DNA from: Rhizodiscina lignyota
Lineage: Eukaryota > Ascomycota > Dothideomycetes > Aulographales > Rhizodiscinaceae
NCBI GenBank assembly: GCA_010015805.1
Contig: ML978132.1
Location: 844,226 to 908,225 of the forward strand
Direction of reading: 5' to 3'
Length of the DNA: 64,000 bases
Of this stretch, positions 9,901-20,937 are shown piece by piece (the first letter of the stretch is position 1; each line of letters opens with the position of its first letter). The notes under the pieces are model-generated. The model was not told where the DNA came from and ran no database searches. It saw nothing but the letters and a program-made list of their open reading frames with translations. The position numbers and the translations under genes were made by a program.

Positions 9901-12563
9901 ATGCTGACTGAAACACAGTGCAATATGGCTTCCAATCATGTTGGAAAACTTGACGAGTCACAATCGAAAGAGATGGAGAATTCTTCTCCTCTCGCTCTGG
10001 ACGGACAATTTAAGAAATTCCTTGAAGCATGCAAAGAGCAAAATATTCCACTTACCGACGAGCAATGCAAGATTTTCGGCAAAATTCTAGAGAATGACTC
10101 ATCATCTAAAGATGCTGAGTGCACTGAGAAGGCGAACGGGACTGAAGAGAAGAAAAATGCCGACGATGAAAGAGGTACCAAAATCGAAACGAATGGCGAA
10201 AAGAACGACGATGCTGAAGACAGTGACGATTCTAAAGAGAAGAGCAAGTTCCAGATAGGCCGAGTGCAATACGTCGCCGAGTATGACATGGACGGAGACA
10301 AAGGTCCGCCGCCGAAGCCCGTGTGGCCGCCGAAAAAGCTCGACCCCGAAGCAGCCAACTGTGCCTTTACCATCAAAGAGATCATATCGAAGAACACTGG
10401 CGAACGAGATCATTATGAGCTTATCGTCGATGACCCGAAGCTCAGGAAGCTGATGAAGACTGCTCTAGAGTTGTGGTTTGACCATGTCGCGGACCCTTGG
10501 GGTCAGTCCAAGCCCGTCATAATGGACGATGACGGGTTGCTAATCCGGAACTGGAATAAATTGGAGGAAGCTGCAAAAGGCGATGATTCGGCTGCTCAAG
10601 ACCTTCGTACGCTTATGGAGCACTATCAGTTGATTGCGCAGAAGAACTTCAAGGCATCTCAGGCTCAGAAAGACGAGAAAATGATTGATTTCGAGGGCTT
10701 GCGATGGCTTTTTCGACCTGGCGACAGTGTTATTGTCAACAGAGCGTTCATCGATGAGCCGCAGCTGTTTGTCGTTGAACATTATGGCGAAGGATGGATG
10801 GACACCGACGAAGCATACAGTGTGACATGCCGTGGCTACGACTGGGACGGCACGAAGCTCTTACGCCAAAAATACATACTGTACCTCAGAAAATTTAGTC
10901 GGGACATGAAGATTCAGAACCTGGACTTTTATCCTCTGGAAAGCTACGCTGGGGATAAAGACGAGCTGAAGAAATCGCTTGTTGAGCGAGGATTAAAGTA
11001 CTGGGATATATGCACAGAGATCAACGAGGCGTCAGGGCGGTCAAACAGGGTCTTTGCTCATACAGGTGTCATGCTCACTCACAAGGGGGACGCATATGAT
11101 CTTGACAGGAACAAAGATTGGAAACTTACTCCCCGAGATGCTGTTACCAGAAAGGAGACGGTGAGCTGGTTCTGCATCAAGTTTAACTGTTCCTACTAAC
11201 CGCGTTCTACCACAGTCCGAACAGGTGGTTGTGGACTTCAAGTCATTTCGGAAGCCAGGCCTTGGCCCCGGTGACCTTTCACTTGGCAACCTTGTGCCAG
11301 AGCCAACGGATTGCTGCTGGTGTCGCCTCTGCTCGAACGATGGGCAATGGGCAACCTGGGAAGAGGAATTTGAAAGTACCATGAAAGCCTTTCGCAGCGG
11401 CGACAAACTCCCAGAAGAGCTCCCAACGGGCGCTAAAGAAATTCTTGCCCTCCTGCCTCCTCGAGTCTTGGGATACGCTCTCCATGAGAAAGAATGGGCA
11501 CAGTTCAATGTCAAAGCTCTGGGTCCTGTACAGTGGGAAGGCCAGAAGCAAGCTTGGAAGAATTTGGAGCTTGATCCTCTTGAAAAGGAGCGTATCAGAT
11601 TGCTTGTGAAAAACCATATCCTATTGCGAGAGGGGAAGAATAAGGTGAGACCAGAAGATCTCGTGGGAGATCTGATCGGTGGCAAAGGGCAAGGCCTTGT
11701 GCTTCTCTTCCACGGTAAGCATAATTGCCGAGTGGTTCGCTTGAAGCATTGTTGATTCCATGTCACAGGTGTACCTGGCGTCGGCAAAACAATGACTGCT
11801 GAGGCATTAGCTGAAGAAACGAAGAAGCCCCTTCTTAAAGTTGGCGCAAAAGAGCTTAATTACAGCAATCTTTCGTTCACAAGTACTCAACTGGAGAAAT
11901 ATTTTGACCTGGCCAAGGATTGGGACGCTATCATGCTCATGTACGAAATTATGAAAACCGTTGATGGTAGCATGCTGACAAAGAAAGTGATGAAGCAGAC
12001 GTGTTCCTGCGTGATCGAATAAACTTGGACTCACTTGAAGCTGGACTGGTTTCGGGCAAGTACTCTGCCGGACCTTGGAGGGACTGGACAGTCGCTGACA
12101 GTAAAGCTGCACAGAGATGCTGAGAGTTCTTGAATACTTCCAAGGGGTTCTGATCATGACAACGAACCGCATAAAGGTTATTGATCTGGCCATGCAATCC
12201 CGCATTCATCTTGCTGTCCTCTATTCCGAACTTGAGGGCAGCCGAGCGAAGAAGGTGTGGCACAATTATAGGAACCAGTTGAAGGCCGGAAACTCTACGG
12301 AAACCGAGATTAATGAAATCAAGAGATGGATCGATGAAAGAGATGATGCTCTGGAACCGGACGGCTTGAACGGGCGGCAAATTCGCAATATCTTCACTCT
12401 TGCCCAGATCTTGGCGCAAGAGAATGACGGAAAGATTACTCTGGCCCACATCAAGGAGATGTGGAGATCGACTTTCATGTTTGGACGGCAGCTTAGAGAT
12501 TTTGTCAGCACAGAACAGGACAAATTCATCGTTGGAAAGAATGATGGGAAGAAGGTGAAGTGA
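9901..12563 (+). CDS. AAA+ ATPase with fungal DUF7025-type N-terminal domain
   Basis: Five exons: 9901-11160, 11216-11714, 11769-11940, 11988-12055 and 12115-12563, total 2448 nt, 815 aa. The first three introns (55, 54, 47 nt) are GT-AG; the fourth (12056-12114) begins GCAAGT and is read as GC-AG. The N-terminus is acidic and charged; residues ~110-420 fit the DUF7025 region found before fungal AAA domains. The AAA core has Walker A GVPGVGKT, family stretch MTAEALAEETKKPLLKV, Walker B IMLIDEADVFL, sensor-1 MTTNR and an arginine-finger-type SRIH. Both late introns are needed: reading through gives a frameshifted product, splicing restores LIDEADVF and RVLEYFQG. Substrate unknown; relatives are thought to be remodelling ATPases. 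A second ATG at 9925 is an alternative start. Confidence 0.88.
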
Positions 12564-13879
12564 GAGTGGCATATCACAGATACCTTCCACATCTGCTCTT
12601 TTCTCTCCTTGCTCTGTATGGATCAAAGCCTTGACCTGTTTCAATGTAAAGATTGAGGAAGTAATCTCTCTATGTATTGAACAGACTTATGGATCCAATA
12701 TCGACCACCATCAATTATGTTGATGCCTGTGTCGCACGAGAGAAAAAGAAGGGAGAGTTGCACTGTATTGCGGAGTTCGGGGGTTCTAACCTAATTGGGC
12801 GCAGTGACTTGAGATTGACATTGGTGGGATCCATTGACAATTTCAAAATTCTAAGAGACTTAAGCGTCCAGGCGTGGGTTTGCAGTGGACCCACAGCACC
12901 AACTCATAGAGTCGTCTTCCTCGAATAGCTCGATGGCATAACATAAGTTCGAAGCTCAAGATTTAAGATATGCCAAGCTCCACCGCCAAGCACCAACACG
13001 GGATTGCCGCCAGCCAAGAGCCCTCCGCGAGAGTCCGCCCGTAGCTGAAACGTCCTTTATCCCACGCGTGCTCGATCCATTGGACATCAAAAACTCTCTT
13101 CAAGCTGATTTACTCACGAACTCCTCGATTCAGCCTCATCGAACCCGCTGTCCAACTACAACGGCCCATTTCGTATTCTGAAACGTTCAGCTCCATTCAC
13201 CAGTCTCAAATTTCATGTCTCCGATGTCACTCGAATGAGAGTCTATTTTCGGACGCAACAACATTGCTGGACCACTGTCGATCAACCCTTTTGACACGAC
13301 TCCGCTCCCCCACGTCTGCTCATGGCTTGAGCTACGAGAGATTCATGTTTGCAGACCCAGGAGCGTGAACCTGGAGCGGAATGAGCCGGCAATGCTTCGA
13401 CAACCACCTTCAAGGCAGAAAATCGATTGTCCCCGGTATCCCATGCTCCGGCATGAAATGAAGATTGCCATTAATTACCGGAAGAGTGTTAGTGACAGCT
13501 CCAAAGAACACCTCATACCCACCAGCCAAACGCCTTCGAGAGGAACTAGGTCTTTACGAATCAGTTGTACCCCCAAAGCTCATGGGCAGGCAACATTCGT
13601 GGCTATGCTACAACCAACATCGGCGTTGTTGCGGCGATGGCACTATTCAAGTCCACAGGCAATTCCATCGCGCACCTTGTCTTCAGAAGTAATGGAGCTT
13701 CCGGCGGAACTATTCCGGAGAAATGTAGCAGCCCATCGCTCTTCGAGCAAGTGGCCTGAAATGAAATATAAGTATCTGGCATCTCCTGCGAAATACTCAC
13801 AGTTGGCGGTGCTACCAAGCTTACAGATTCTTCCCACTGCATTTCTTTGTTGTCAATCTTTATCCATCATTTTCTGACG
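12564..13879. other. Intergenic interval between AAA+ ATPase and secreted-protein gene
   Basis: About 1.3 kb. An open frame at 13365-13877 (plus) overlaps frames of similar length and has no signal peptide or family motif. Short CT-rich stretches in the 3' part could be promoter of the gene at 13880. Nothing else supported. Confidence 0.45.
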
Positions 13880-15454
13880 ATGGTTCACATCACTTCCTCC
13901 CGCACTTGTGTGCCTCTGCTACTACTCTCATTGCTACAATGTGCATCTGCGCGGCCATCCCATTTTTACCTCCTTCCTCGGCAAGCAAATCAGTCATTGG
14001 CAGCAGCCAGTGCATCTACCGGGGATCTCACAGCCGATTCAAGCTGTAAAGATCTCTCCGACTACCAATTCAACAACAAGCTTCAGCTGCAAGCGGACTT
14101 CTGGGATAAGACGGACACTTCCGACATGCTCAAAGATTGGTGTGATGGTACATCGGCATGTGGCTCGAACTTTGCATCTGCCTTTGCCGATCCCTGGGGA
14201 ATGGGACAGAGCTTCTCATGCTCAATGAATGTTCCATGCGGCAGGCCGGACTGTTCGAATATGCAGGATGACACGGCGCCAAAAAGCGGAGCAGCTTATG
14301 AAGTCATGGTATCGCTCAGCAACGTCAACCAATACCTCGTCAACCTTCGAGCAGCTCTGAATCAGGGTAAAGACCGATTCAATGGACTGTCAACAGCGCT
14401 GCAGCAGACTTTCTGGCCCAGCCACAACCCAGACAATCTGTTGTTGGGCGAGATTATGAATGGCGGTCAAGCTGCCATGGGTATGATTGCTGCCATTGCT
14501 GGAGGTCCCATGGCTGGCATCGCCAAGGAACTCGTGAACGGAATGCTCAATGGTGTTTACCGCGCAATGACCGGCAAGGATGAATCACTCCAGAACCTGG
14601 CCAGTATGGAGCAAGAGACCGATGAGTGGTACCAAGGCTGCCTCAATTCTGTTAATACGCTCAATGATGACCTGATGACGCTCGGATCCCATGACGGCAT
14701 GTCGGTGCAAGACCTCCTTGCCGACGGTACATGGCTGGATTATCGCGACCACCCAATTCTCAACACCGATGCCTCCAGGCCTCTGGTGCAAGAGGGCCAG
14801 CTTAACGATTTGATGTACCACTTCCTCCTCGGTCAGCTCATCAACTACTCTTGGAAGCAGCAAAGCACCTGGCTTGTAACGTACCCGATGTCCGAGGATG
14901 ATTTCAACAGCCGCACATGGAATGCTGGCAGCAACGATGGCCGCCTCAAGATGTACTACGGCGGTACTGCATGGTTCTTCCAGAGCCTTTACATGGATGG
15001 CAACATTCCCACTGCTCAAAACCCTCCGGGCTGGGACAAAGTCGAAGATAACATGGGCGATGGCTTCGACGCTCACTCAATTATCGTTTCGTCCGCAGAC
15101 GGCTTCAGCGACTCCGGGTTCGACCACGACTTCAATACCAACTTCGACCAGTTCTTTTCTGAGCCCGATACCACAACATGGTTAAGTGTCGGCCCGCGCG
15201 CCAGAGGCTACTTTAGCATTCCGGTCTGCAACCTCGCTGGATCAGACAATGTCGGTAGCTTGGATGAGCTGAACGATTGGCTTGATTCTCCCGGCGATTG
15301 GTTTGCGGACGGCAGAGCCAAGTCGAGCTACTGCGCGTGCAAAGATACGACAGACCAAACAGGGAAACTGTTCTCAGACGCGTTCCCGTCGGATATGGGG
15401 CTACAGCTTACGGGTAATTGTGACCCTACGGAAACTCTACCTCCTGGACCTTGA
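13880..15454 (+). CDS. Secreted protein of unknown function (possibly DUF7872-like)
   Basis: A single-exon gene of 524 aa. The frame extends upstream to 13847, but the first ATG is at 13880 and gives a good signal peptide (basic start, then VPLLLLSLLQCASA, cleavage before RP). The mature protein has many Cys, Trp and Gly: an N-terminal part with paired Cys (SSCKDLSD, WCDGTSACGS, CSMNVPCGRPDCS), a central hydrophobic Gly/Ala/Met segment (residues ~195-235), then an aromatic, Asp-rich C-terminal half and a final YCACKD. I recognise no catalytic motif. The arrangement is reminiscent of uncharacterised fungal secreted proteins such as DUF7872, but I cannot confirm this. Ends in a Pro-rich tail; intron-free. 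Confidence 0.85.
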   Translation: MVHITSSRTCVPLLLLSLLQCASARPSHFYLLPRQANQSLAAASASTGDLTADSSCKDLSDYQFNNKLQLQADFWDKTDTSDMLKDWCDGTSACGSNFASAFADPWGMGQSFSCSMNVPCGRPDCSNMQDDTAPKSGAAYEVMVSLSNVNQYLVNLRAALNQGKDRFNGLSTALQQTFWPSHNPDNLLLGEIMNGGQAAMGMIAAIAGGPMAGIAKELVNGMLNGVYRAMTGKDESLQNLASMEQETDEWYQGCLNSVNTLNDDLMTLGSHDGMSVQDLLADGTWLDYRDHPILNTDASRPLVQEGQLNDLMYHFLLGQLINYSWKQQSTWLVTYPMSEDDFNSRTWNAGSNDGRLKMYYGGTAWFFQSLYMDGNIPTAQNPPGWDKVEDNMGDGFDAHSIIVSSADGFSDSGFDHDFNTNFDQFFSEPDTTTWLSVGPRARGYFSIPVCNLAGSDNVGSLDELNDWLDSPGDWFADGRAKSSYCACKDTTDQTGKLFSDAFPSDMGLQLTGNCDPTETLPPGP

Positions 15455-15743
15455 GCCACGGGTGCAGTACGTGTAGACGTCGGAGTGCGCAATCGTTTCT
15501 GTAAAGACAGTGGATGTTTATTGAGGCTGTGTACCTTTTTCAATAAATATGGGCTGCATCCACTCAATTTAAATCTGGGCCAAGCCTAGCCCAAAGTAGC
15601 TTGTTTGATTTACTGTTTGTTTAGAATATTACCTTCATGACAAACTTTTGTGCATTTATCCCGCCAAACTACCTAGGTAGTCCGATGCCCAACAATAACA
15701 GTAACACACAACGCCGAGCAATCCATCATGCCTGCCAGTCCAG

Positions 15744-16817
15744 TTAAGCCCTGAACTTGACAGCGTTCTTGGATTTGCACGCAGTCTCTTTCCTCGGCTT
15801 CACATTGGTGGCATTACTAACGCCCAGCCACTGTGCCATCAACTGACTCCATTCCCATGGCGCGGTTTGACCACCTGGTTCACTGTCAAAGTACTCCCAC
15901 CCAAACACACCCCCAAACGCCAGATACTTGGTGTTCAGCGCCTTTAGTGTCTTTTGGAGCTGGTCCCATGGCACCCACCCGGAACACTCAGTGCTCGACG
16001 GCGAAGATGGCACACCCATGACAACCTTTTCAGGAGCGAAGCCGTTGGAAACAATATCCTCGTAGCATTGCGGGGTATTCGCATCGCCGAATCCATTGTA
16101 GAATTGCGCGTTATAGAAGGCAATGTCTTTACCGCGTTGCTGTTCGAGCGCTTTGTAGTCAAAGCCGGAGATGCAGCCTTGCGAAGAACATTTCGATGAG
16201 AGGCAAGATGCTACCGGAGACATGGTGATGAGGAAGTCTGGTCCAAAGTCCTTCCTTATGCTATCGATCAAGCGAATGGTGTTGTTGAGGGTGATGGAAC
16301 GCGGTGTGCGCTGCGGATTCGCATCCTCAATGTCGAGATCGATACCATCGAAGTCGTGCGTTTTCAGACCGTCATGTAGGTATTTATACTCTTGCTCCCA
16401 TGTAGACTCATTGGCAAGTTGCATCGATGGATAGCTTCCCAGTAAGGAGCCGATAACCTTGATACCGTTCTTTTGAAGCTGCGCTTTGTCGGACCAGAAC
16501 TCGGTTAAGTTCGAGGCGTTGATTGGCGTGTCCCAGCCTCCGGTCCAGACGTTCAGGCCCTCAAATTCGTTTCCTGGCGGCCATACCTGGAGAGAGGCAA
16601 GGATAAGGTGTGAGACCACGATATCGGAGGAGTTGTTGATGAGTGGGAGGAGGGAGATGTGCTTTCCCCTCTCGGTGAGGGTCCCGTGGTAGTAGATTAT
16701 TCGCGGATCAGACGTAGAGTTGGGTGATGTATTAGCGGCAGACAAGACAGGAGAGAGAAGGGAAGAAAGGATTGAGATGCCAATGAAACATTTAGAGAAA
16801 GAAGTTGAAAACATCAT
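15744..16817 (-). CDS. GH18 chitinase-family glycoside hydrolase, secreted
   Basis: 357 aa from the ATG pair at 16817/16814; upstream in-frame sequence has only a TTG. A signal peptide is clear (CFIGISILSSLLSPVLSA). The GH18 signature is intact: FDGIDLDIED with the D-x-D-x-E catalytic series, preceded by the beta-strand GIKVIGSLLGSYPS and followed by ITMSPVA, AFYNAQFYNGFG and FGGVFGWEYFD, all standard barrel strands. GH18 enzymes hydrolyse beta-1,4-GlcNAc bonds in chitin or related glycans. There is no chitin-binding module or GPI tail. Several N-glycosylation sequons are visible. The 3' end is about 290 bp from the stop of the convergent secreted-protein gene. Confidence 0.92.
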   Translation of the reverse strand: MMFSTSFSKCFIGISILSSLLSPVLSAANTSPNSTSDPRIIYYHGTLTERGKHISLLPLINNSSDIVVSHLILASLQVWPPGNEFEGLNVWTGGWDTPINASNLTEFWSDKAQLQKNGIKVIGSLLGSYPSMQLANESTWEQEYKYLHDGLKTHDFDGIDLDIEDANPQRTPRSITLNNTIRLIDSIRKDFGPDFLITMSPVASCLSSKCSSQGCISGFDYKALEQQRGKDIAFYNAQFYNGFGDANTPQCYEDIVSNGFAPEKVVMGVPSSPSSTECSGWVPWDQLQKTLKALNTKYLAFGGVFGWEYFDSEPGGQTAPWEWSQLMAQWLGVSNATNVKPRKETACKSKNAVKFRA

Positions 16818-16888
16818 GTTTGAGAATGAATTAAAACCAAGGAATGCATGCTTCTCGACTGTCAATGCAGAACGGGATCACGAGACGT

Positions 16889-16898
16889 TATATACACT
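16889..16898 (-). promoter_or_regulatory. TATA-box-like element of the GH18 gene
   Basis: On the minus strand this reads GTGTATATAA, about 72 bp upstream of the GH18 start codon, a plausible TATA position given a short 5' UTR. Position and sequence are seen; use is inferred. Confidence 0.45.
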
Positions 16899-17811
16899 AG
16901 ACACACCTGATATACGGAATAAAACAAGTCATCATTCAAAGTTTTGCAAGGAACGACGCCGTCGACAGAGATGTTCGCAGGGTGCCGAGCCAGGGAGATC
17001 TCCACTCTCTGAGGCACTGTTAGCATATGATGTGGCATTGAGACTCTTAGGGCGCATGGTAAGGCTGGCAAATCAGTGCCACGAGAAATCCAAGGTACCT
17101 GGATACAGGGTGTGGGAGGATTCCCATGTGGCAGTGAATAGGATGTCCAGTTCAAGTGGCAAGGGTGGGTAGCCAGGCGGAGCAGAAGGGTAATCAGTCC
17201 GGCGGCGCCAAGAGTGGGAAGAGTGGGTACTTCAGCCGCCTGGAGATTTAGCGATCATGTGTCCACTGTGCCTTGGTGCGGGTGCCAAAGTACCGAAATG
17301 TGGGTACGATCTGCACTCCTTGGTGGCTGTGCGTGTCTTGCAGCAAATCACCGCTCCTCTCTCCTTATTTTCTAAATAAACTCACTCTCTAGGACTGTAC
17401 TCCCATCCCCGTTCTATATGAACGCCTCTTGTTGATCGTTTTGCCCGATGCCTATTCCGAGACTATCTTTCAAGTGGCGCGACAAAAACGCGCCCTGTTG
17501 ACGCGTCAGTACTCTAAGGCTTTGGATGTGACCTTCTGAAGGGGATAACGCGTTGGAGTTATGTTGCATCTGGTCCTAATAATGTTCTCTATTATGGTAT
17601 ATCATTAGATCTCATCAGAAGCTGCTCTCAGTGCTTCAATTACCAGTCTTTGCACTCTGCCGCAGGCTGTCTCTGCCAAGTGAACTGAGGATCGCATACC
17701 TCAACACGACATCAATATCCATTTCGTCATGCGCCGAGGCTGAAGGACGCAAACCCAACTGAGACCTTGAGGTATGTCGTTCATTCTGATACGCTAACCT
17801 TGATATACCCA
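16899..17811. other. Intergenic region between GH18 start and ADP-ribosylglycohydrolase stop
   Basis: About 0.9 kb upstream of the GH18 gene and downstream of the next gene on the same strand. It probably contains the GH18 promoter. No gene, RNA or repeat recognised. Confidence 0.45.
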
Positions 17812-19941
17812 TCATTTCTGCGGGCTGATTCGCACCTCCTCTGCCGATACGGAGCCATTGGTGACGACGAATCCGATACCACCGTGGCTGAACCGGTCAT
17901 CGCTCGCCTCCAGAACTCCTTTCCCATCAATCTGTGCTTTCAGGGTCGTGTCAACGACGGTGACAGCCACTTCGTACGACCGATCGAGCTCCCATTTGAA
18001 CTCCGCACTGGCAAGCTCCACTTTGGATCGATCGATTGATTTCACAAATGCAATGCGCCCACCAGACGTGAATAACAGAGCATACCATCTCCGAAGCCCT
18101 TGGACACGTACCGCGACACCGCTCGGCGCTCCAAGGTTTACTCTGAAGTTCGAGACGGTTACCGTATAATTTCTCCACTCGCGCGTCCCGTAGCTTATGA
18201 TCCCCTCTCCATCGTTCTGAGCAACGTAAAATGCTGGCCCCTGGTTCCATCTCTTGATCTCGGAGACTCCATTGACCCACGCTTGACGCCAGAAGTCGCT
18301 TGGTCCGTTGAGTGGGCGCCGGAGCGTCAATTCAGGCGTGCTGTCCCAGCGGAGATAGTCCAGCCATACCGTGCCGTTGAGGTGACCAGAGGGAACGGAA
18401 AGCGCTAAGCCGAGCTGCTGAATTGGCTGGCTATCCATCGTGTCTGGTATTGTCCATTTGAGGATATCTGCATTGCCTGGTGCAAGTGTAAGAACGGCGG
18501 GTGCATCGCCCGTTACCAGCTCATCCCCTTTACTGTACACCTTCAGTCGGAGCCTCACATCGACAGAATTGCTGTTGCTCTTGTCGGCGCGGATAAGAGC
18601 TTGCACAGTCTGTCCAGGATACACCAACGGGCTGGCCATGAGATCGTACGTCTTCATCTTGACGATCTCCGGCGGCGTGAATGTCTGCGTCAGAACTTCC
18701 ACTGAGCCCGAAGCTCTCGTCAAACCCTTTACTCGGATAGCCAAGGCCGATTGACCTGTGGCATCTTTGCCATTCTCGACTTTCACGAGATCTGGCGTCA
18801 GGCTGTGCCGCGTAGCCATGAATCCCTGGACACTTCCGGGAAGAGAGAAATGGAATTGTGCACCCTGCTTCGGCGCATCAAGAGGCTTCTCATGCGCAAG
18901 CTGTCGACCCATATTAACAATATCATAGGCTATCCGAACCGCATTGTTGATCGAATACCCGCCATCTGCACTGGAAATGAGCGCTCGATCTGCAAGCGGC
19001 CCACGCCAGTCTGGTCCGCCTTCGAATGCATTCATGCCGTGCATGAGCGCAACAAGACATGCAATATTCCCCGAGTTGCAGTCAGTATCCCAACCGCAAG
19101 TGTTGATGATATGCATGGCTTCGTGGAAGGAGTCTCCGCCGTACACGAGAGAGAGGACCATGATACCATGATTGGGCATGACATGGCAGTTTCCACAATA
19201 TTTGTGATAGCCATACTTCTCCTCGATCCGCTCTCGTGTCTTCAGCCAGTCCTTGTCGTCGCGACACCACTCGCGGATTTCGGCTATCATTTTGGCGAGC
19301 TGAGACTCTCTTGGAATGAAACTGAGGCCGGTGTCGAGAAGATGGTCTACGTTCTTGGATACGAAAGCTTCTGCTTCCATAGCAGCCAGGAGCATGGCAG
19401 CATACACAGACTCGCCATCGTGGCTCACCTTCCCTGCCCTCTCAGCAAGTTTAGCAGCGAGCTCAGGGTTGCCCGGTGCCACCATCCCCCAGCCATCGAT
19501 GAAGATCTGCGCTCCAATCTGCTCCGCAACTGTTTTACCGTTGGTCTCAATGCTGCCACTCCCAGGCGCTCGAATGCCCTTCTTCAGATTCAAAAATGCT
19601 GTGTGCTCGGTGCTGATGCCATTGCCGCCCCACCAGAATATGGAGCGGCCCTCGACGACATTGTTCAGCCACGTATCTCCGATATTCTCGGACGTAATAT
19701 CGGCGCTCACGCCGTGCTCCAGCAAGGCCCTCGGGAAGACGAAAGTGCCAGACACATCATCGTCAGTCACCACAAGTGGCACATCTAGCTTTTCATGAAC
19801 ATAGTACTCGATATGTCCAAGCTCTTTCAGAATCCGTTGATGCGTCCAGCCTTCGAATGGTCGTCCGAGATATACGCCTATGAGTTTTCCAAGAACGCCT
19901 GCGTAGACTCGCTCGAGGTAGTCGGAGGGCAAGTCAGGCAT
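17812..19941 (-). CDS. ADP-ribosylglycohydrolase-fold protein with C-terminal beta-sandwich domain
   Basis: Single-exon, 709 aa from ATG at 19941 (frame open to a GTG at 19974). The N-terminal ~370 residues fit the ADP-ribosyl-glycohydrolase (ARH/DraG) fold: LERVYAGVLGKLIGVYLGRP at the start, VTDDDVSG in place of the TDDT metal-binding segment, and GWDTDCNSGN near residue 300 in place of the GGDTDT segment. Most metal-binding Asp residues are therefore present. Residues ~400-709 look like two beta-sandwich regions of LamG/concanavalin type (WLDYLRWD, WRNYTVTVSNFRV, HGGIGFVVTNG). There is no signal peptide. Related proteins can be ADP-ribose-protein hydrolases, but carbohydrate-linked members exist; the sugar-binding-like C-terminus and a divergent sugar transporter suggest a glycoside or nucleoside substrate. 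Specific activity is unknown. Confidence 0.85.
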   Translation of the reverse strand: MPDLPSDYLERVYAGVLGKLIGVYLGRPFEGWTHQRILKELGHIEYYVHEKLDVPLVVTDDDVSGTFVFPRALLEHGVSADITSENIGDTWLNNVVEGRSIFWWGGNGISTEHTAFLNLKKGIRAPGSGSIETNGKTVAEQIGAQIFIDGWGMVAPGNPELAAKLAERAGKVSHDGESVYAAMLLAAMEAEAFVSKNVDHLLDTGLSFIPRESQLAKMIAEIREWCRDDKDWLKTRERIEEKYGYHKYCGNCHVMPNHGIMVLSLVYGGDSFHEAMHIINTCGWDTDCNSGNIACLVALMHGMNAFEGGPDWRGPLADRALISSADGGYSINNAVRIAYDIVNMGRQLAHEKPLDAPKQGAQFHFSLPGSVQGFMATRHSLTPDLVKVENGKDATGQSALAIRVKGLTRASGSVEVLTQTFTPPEIVKMKTYDLMASPLVYPGQTVQALIRADKSNSNSVDVRLRLKVYSKGDELVTGDAPAVLTLAPGNADILKWTIPDTMDSQPIQQLGLALSVPSGHLNGTVWLDYLRWDSTPELTLRRPLNGPSDFWRQAWVNGVSEIKRWNQGPAFYVAQNDGEGIISYGTREWRNYTVTVSNFRVNLGAPSGVAVRVQGLRRWYALLFTSGGRIAFVKSIDRSKVELASAEFKWELDRSYEVAVTVVDTTLKAQIDGKGVLEASDDRFSHGGIGFVVTNGSVSAEEVRISPQK

Positions 19942-20937
19942 GACTGATCTTGAAAACAATGCATAGAGAGCCACAAAGGCTTTGAAGTGCAGCTTCTTAA
20001 ACTTGGGCTTTGGAGTTTCTAATCAGCTGTGAGAGAGTTAAACATGCGGACTGAGAGCGAGGGGATCTTTCCCCCGGCGGAATATTCCCAGTGAAAATGT
20101 TCTCCTTGTAACTTGTTAGACAAATCGGAGAACGAGACTTGGATGCTGAATGGTTCCTCGGTTATCGTGAAAGACAATCAATTCATTCCGGCTCCATGTC
20201 AGGGTAACAAGAGCCTCAATGGATACAAGTAACCAAGATCAAATGCCCCGCGCTATCCCGGAGATAAAATGCGTCGGCGTCTTAACCCAAGTTGAGAGCT
20301 ATGCATTCAAGGCCGGCCAAGCGCGGTGCAGCGTGTGGAGGTGCTCCATGCGGAGAACCCTGAACTGACTCGTGAATTGTGGGGTCTGAGGAAACATCTG
20401 GAGCTTGAATGGAGAGCACCATAAAGCTTCATCTCTTCAACTGTTTAAATTTCTGATTTCTATCTGGAGTAATACCTTGGTTGTTGAGGCAGACACTAGT
20501 CTAAATGGCATCGGCCATCGACTATCCTAAATATCTTCGAGGAGGGAGGAGTATATGCTGTACATGGAGTCAATGTTAGGGCAGGATGCTTGATCGACCA
20601 AAGTTGCCTAAAAACTTCCTTCATACAACGGCACATGATAATCCGCACCTGTGGTAGAAGGATCAGAAGCTAGCCTCCCAGTAGGCGCTGGATGTTAGTC
20701 GTAACGATCGGATATTGCAACATACGGAAATGCTTCCGTGATATGTATTGGATATATCATTCGCCTTTATGTCTCTGCAATTTCGCTAGCTCTAGGGCAT
20801 TCCTTCCAATTCATTTGCAGTCACTCTCTACTTGTTCGCGTTTCAATTGCCCGAGACTTCGATAGCTCGTCAGAAGTGTGTTCCAATCGACGAAACGTCC
20901 ATTCGTAAGAAATTGATTGAGATTGACACCTGTTACC
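19942..20937. promoter_or_regulatory. Divergent promoter region between ARH-like gene and sugar transporter
   Basis: About 1 kb separating divergent starts at 19941 (minus) and 20938 (plus). It likely carries both promoters. No gene-like frame or repeat. The shared location is the main reason to suspect co-regulation. Confidence 0.45.

Noticed and set aside
11792-12022. Premature end of the AAA+ gene at the TAA near 12020
   Set aside because: Removing a 47-nt GT-AG intron (11941-11987) restores LIDEADVF exactly, so the gene is intact.
13365-13877. 170-aa plus frame before the secreted-protein gene
   Set aside because: No motif, runs into the next gene's 5' region in another phase, and overlapping frames look equally good.
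18751-19788. 345-aa plus-strand open frame
   Set aside because: Antisense shadow of the ADP-ribosylglycohydrolase-fold gene.
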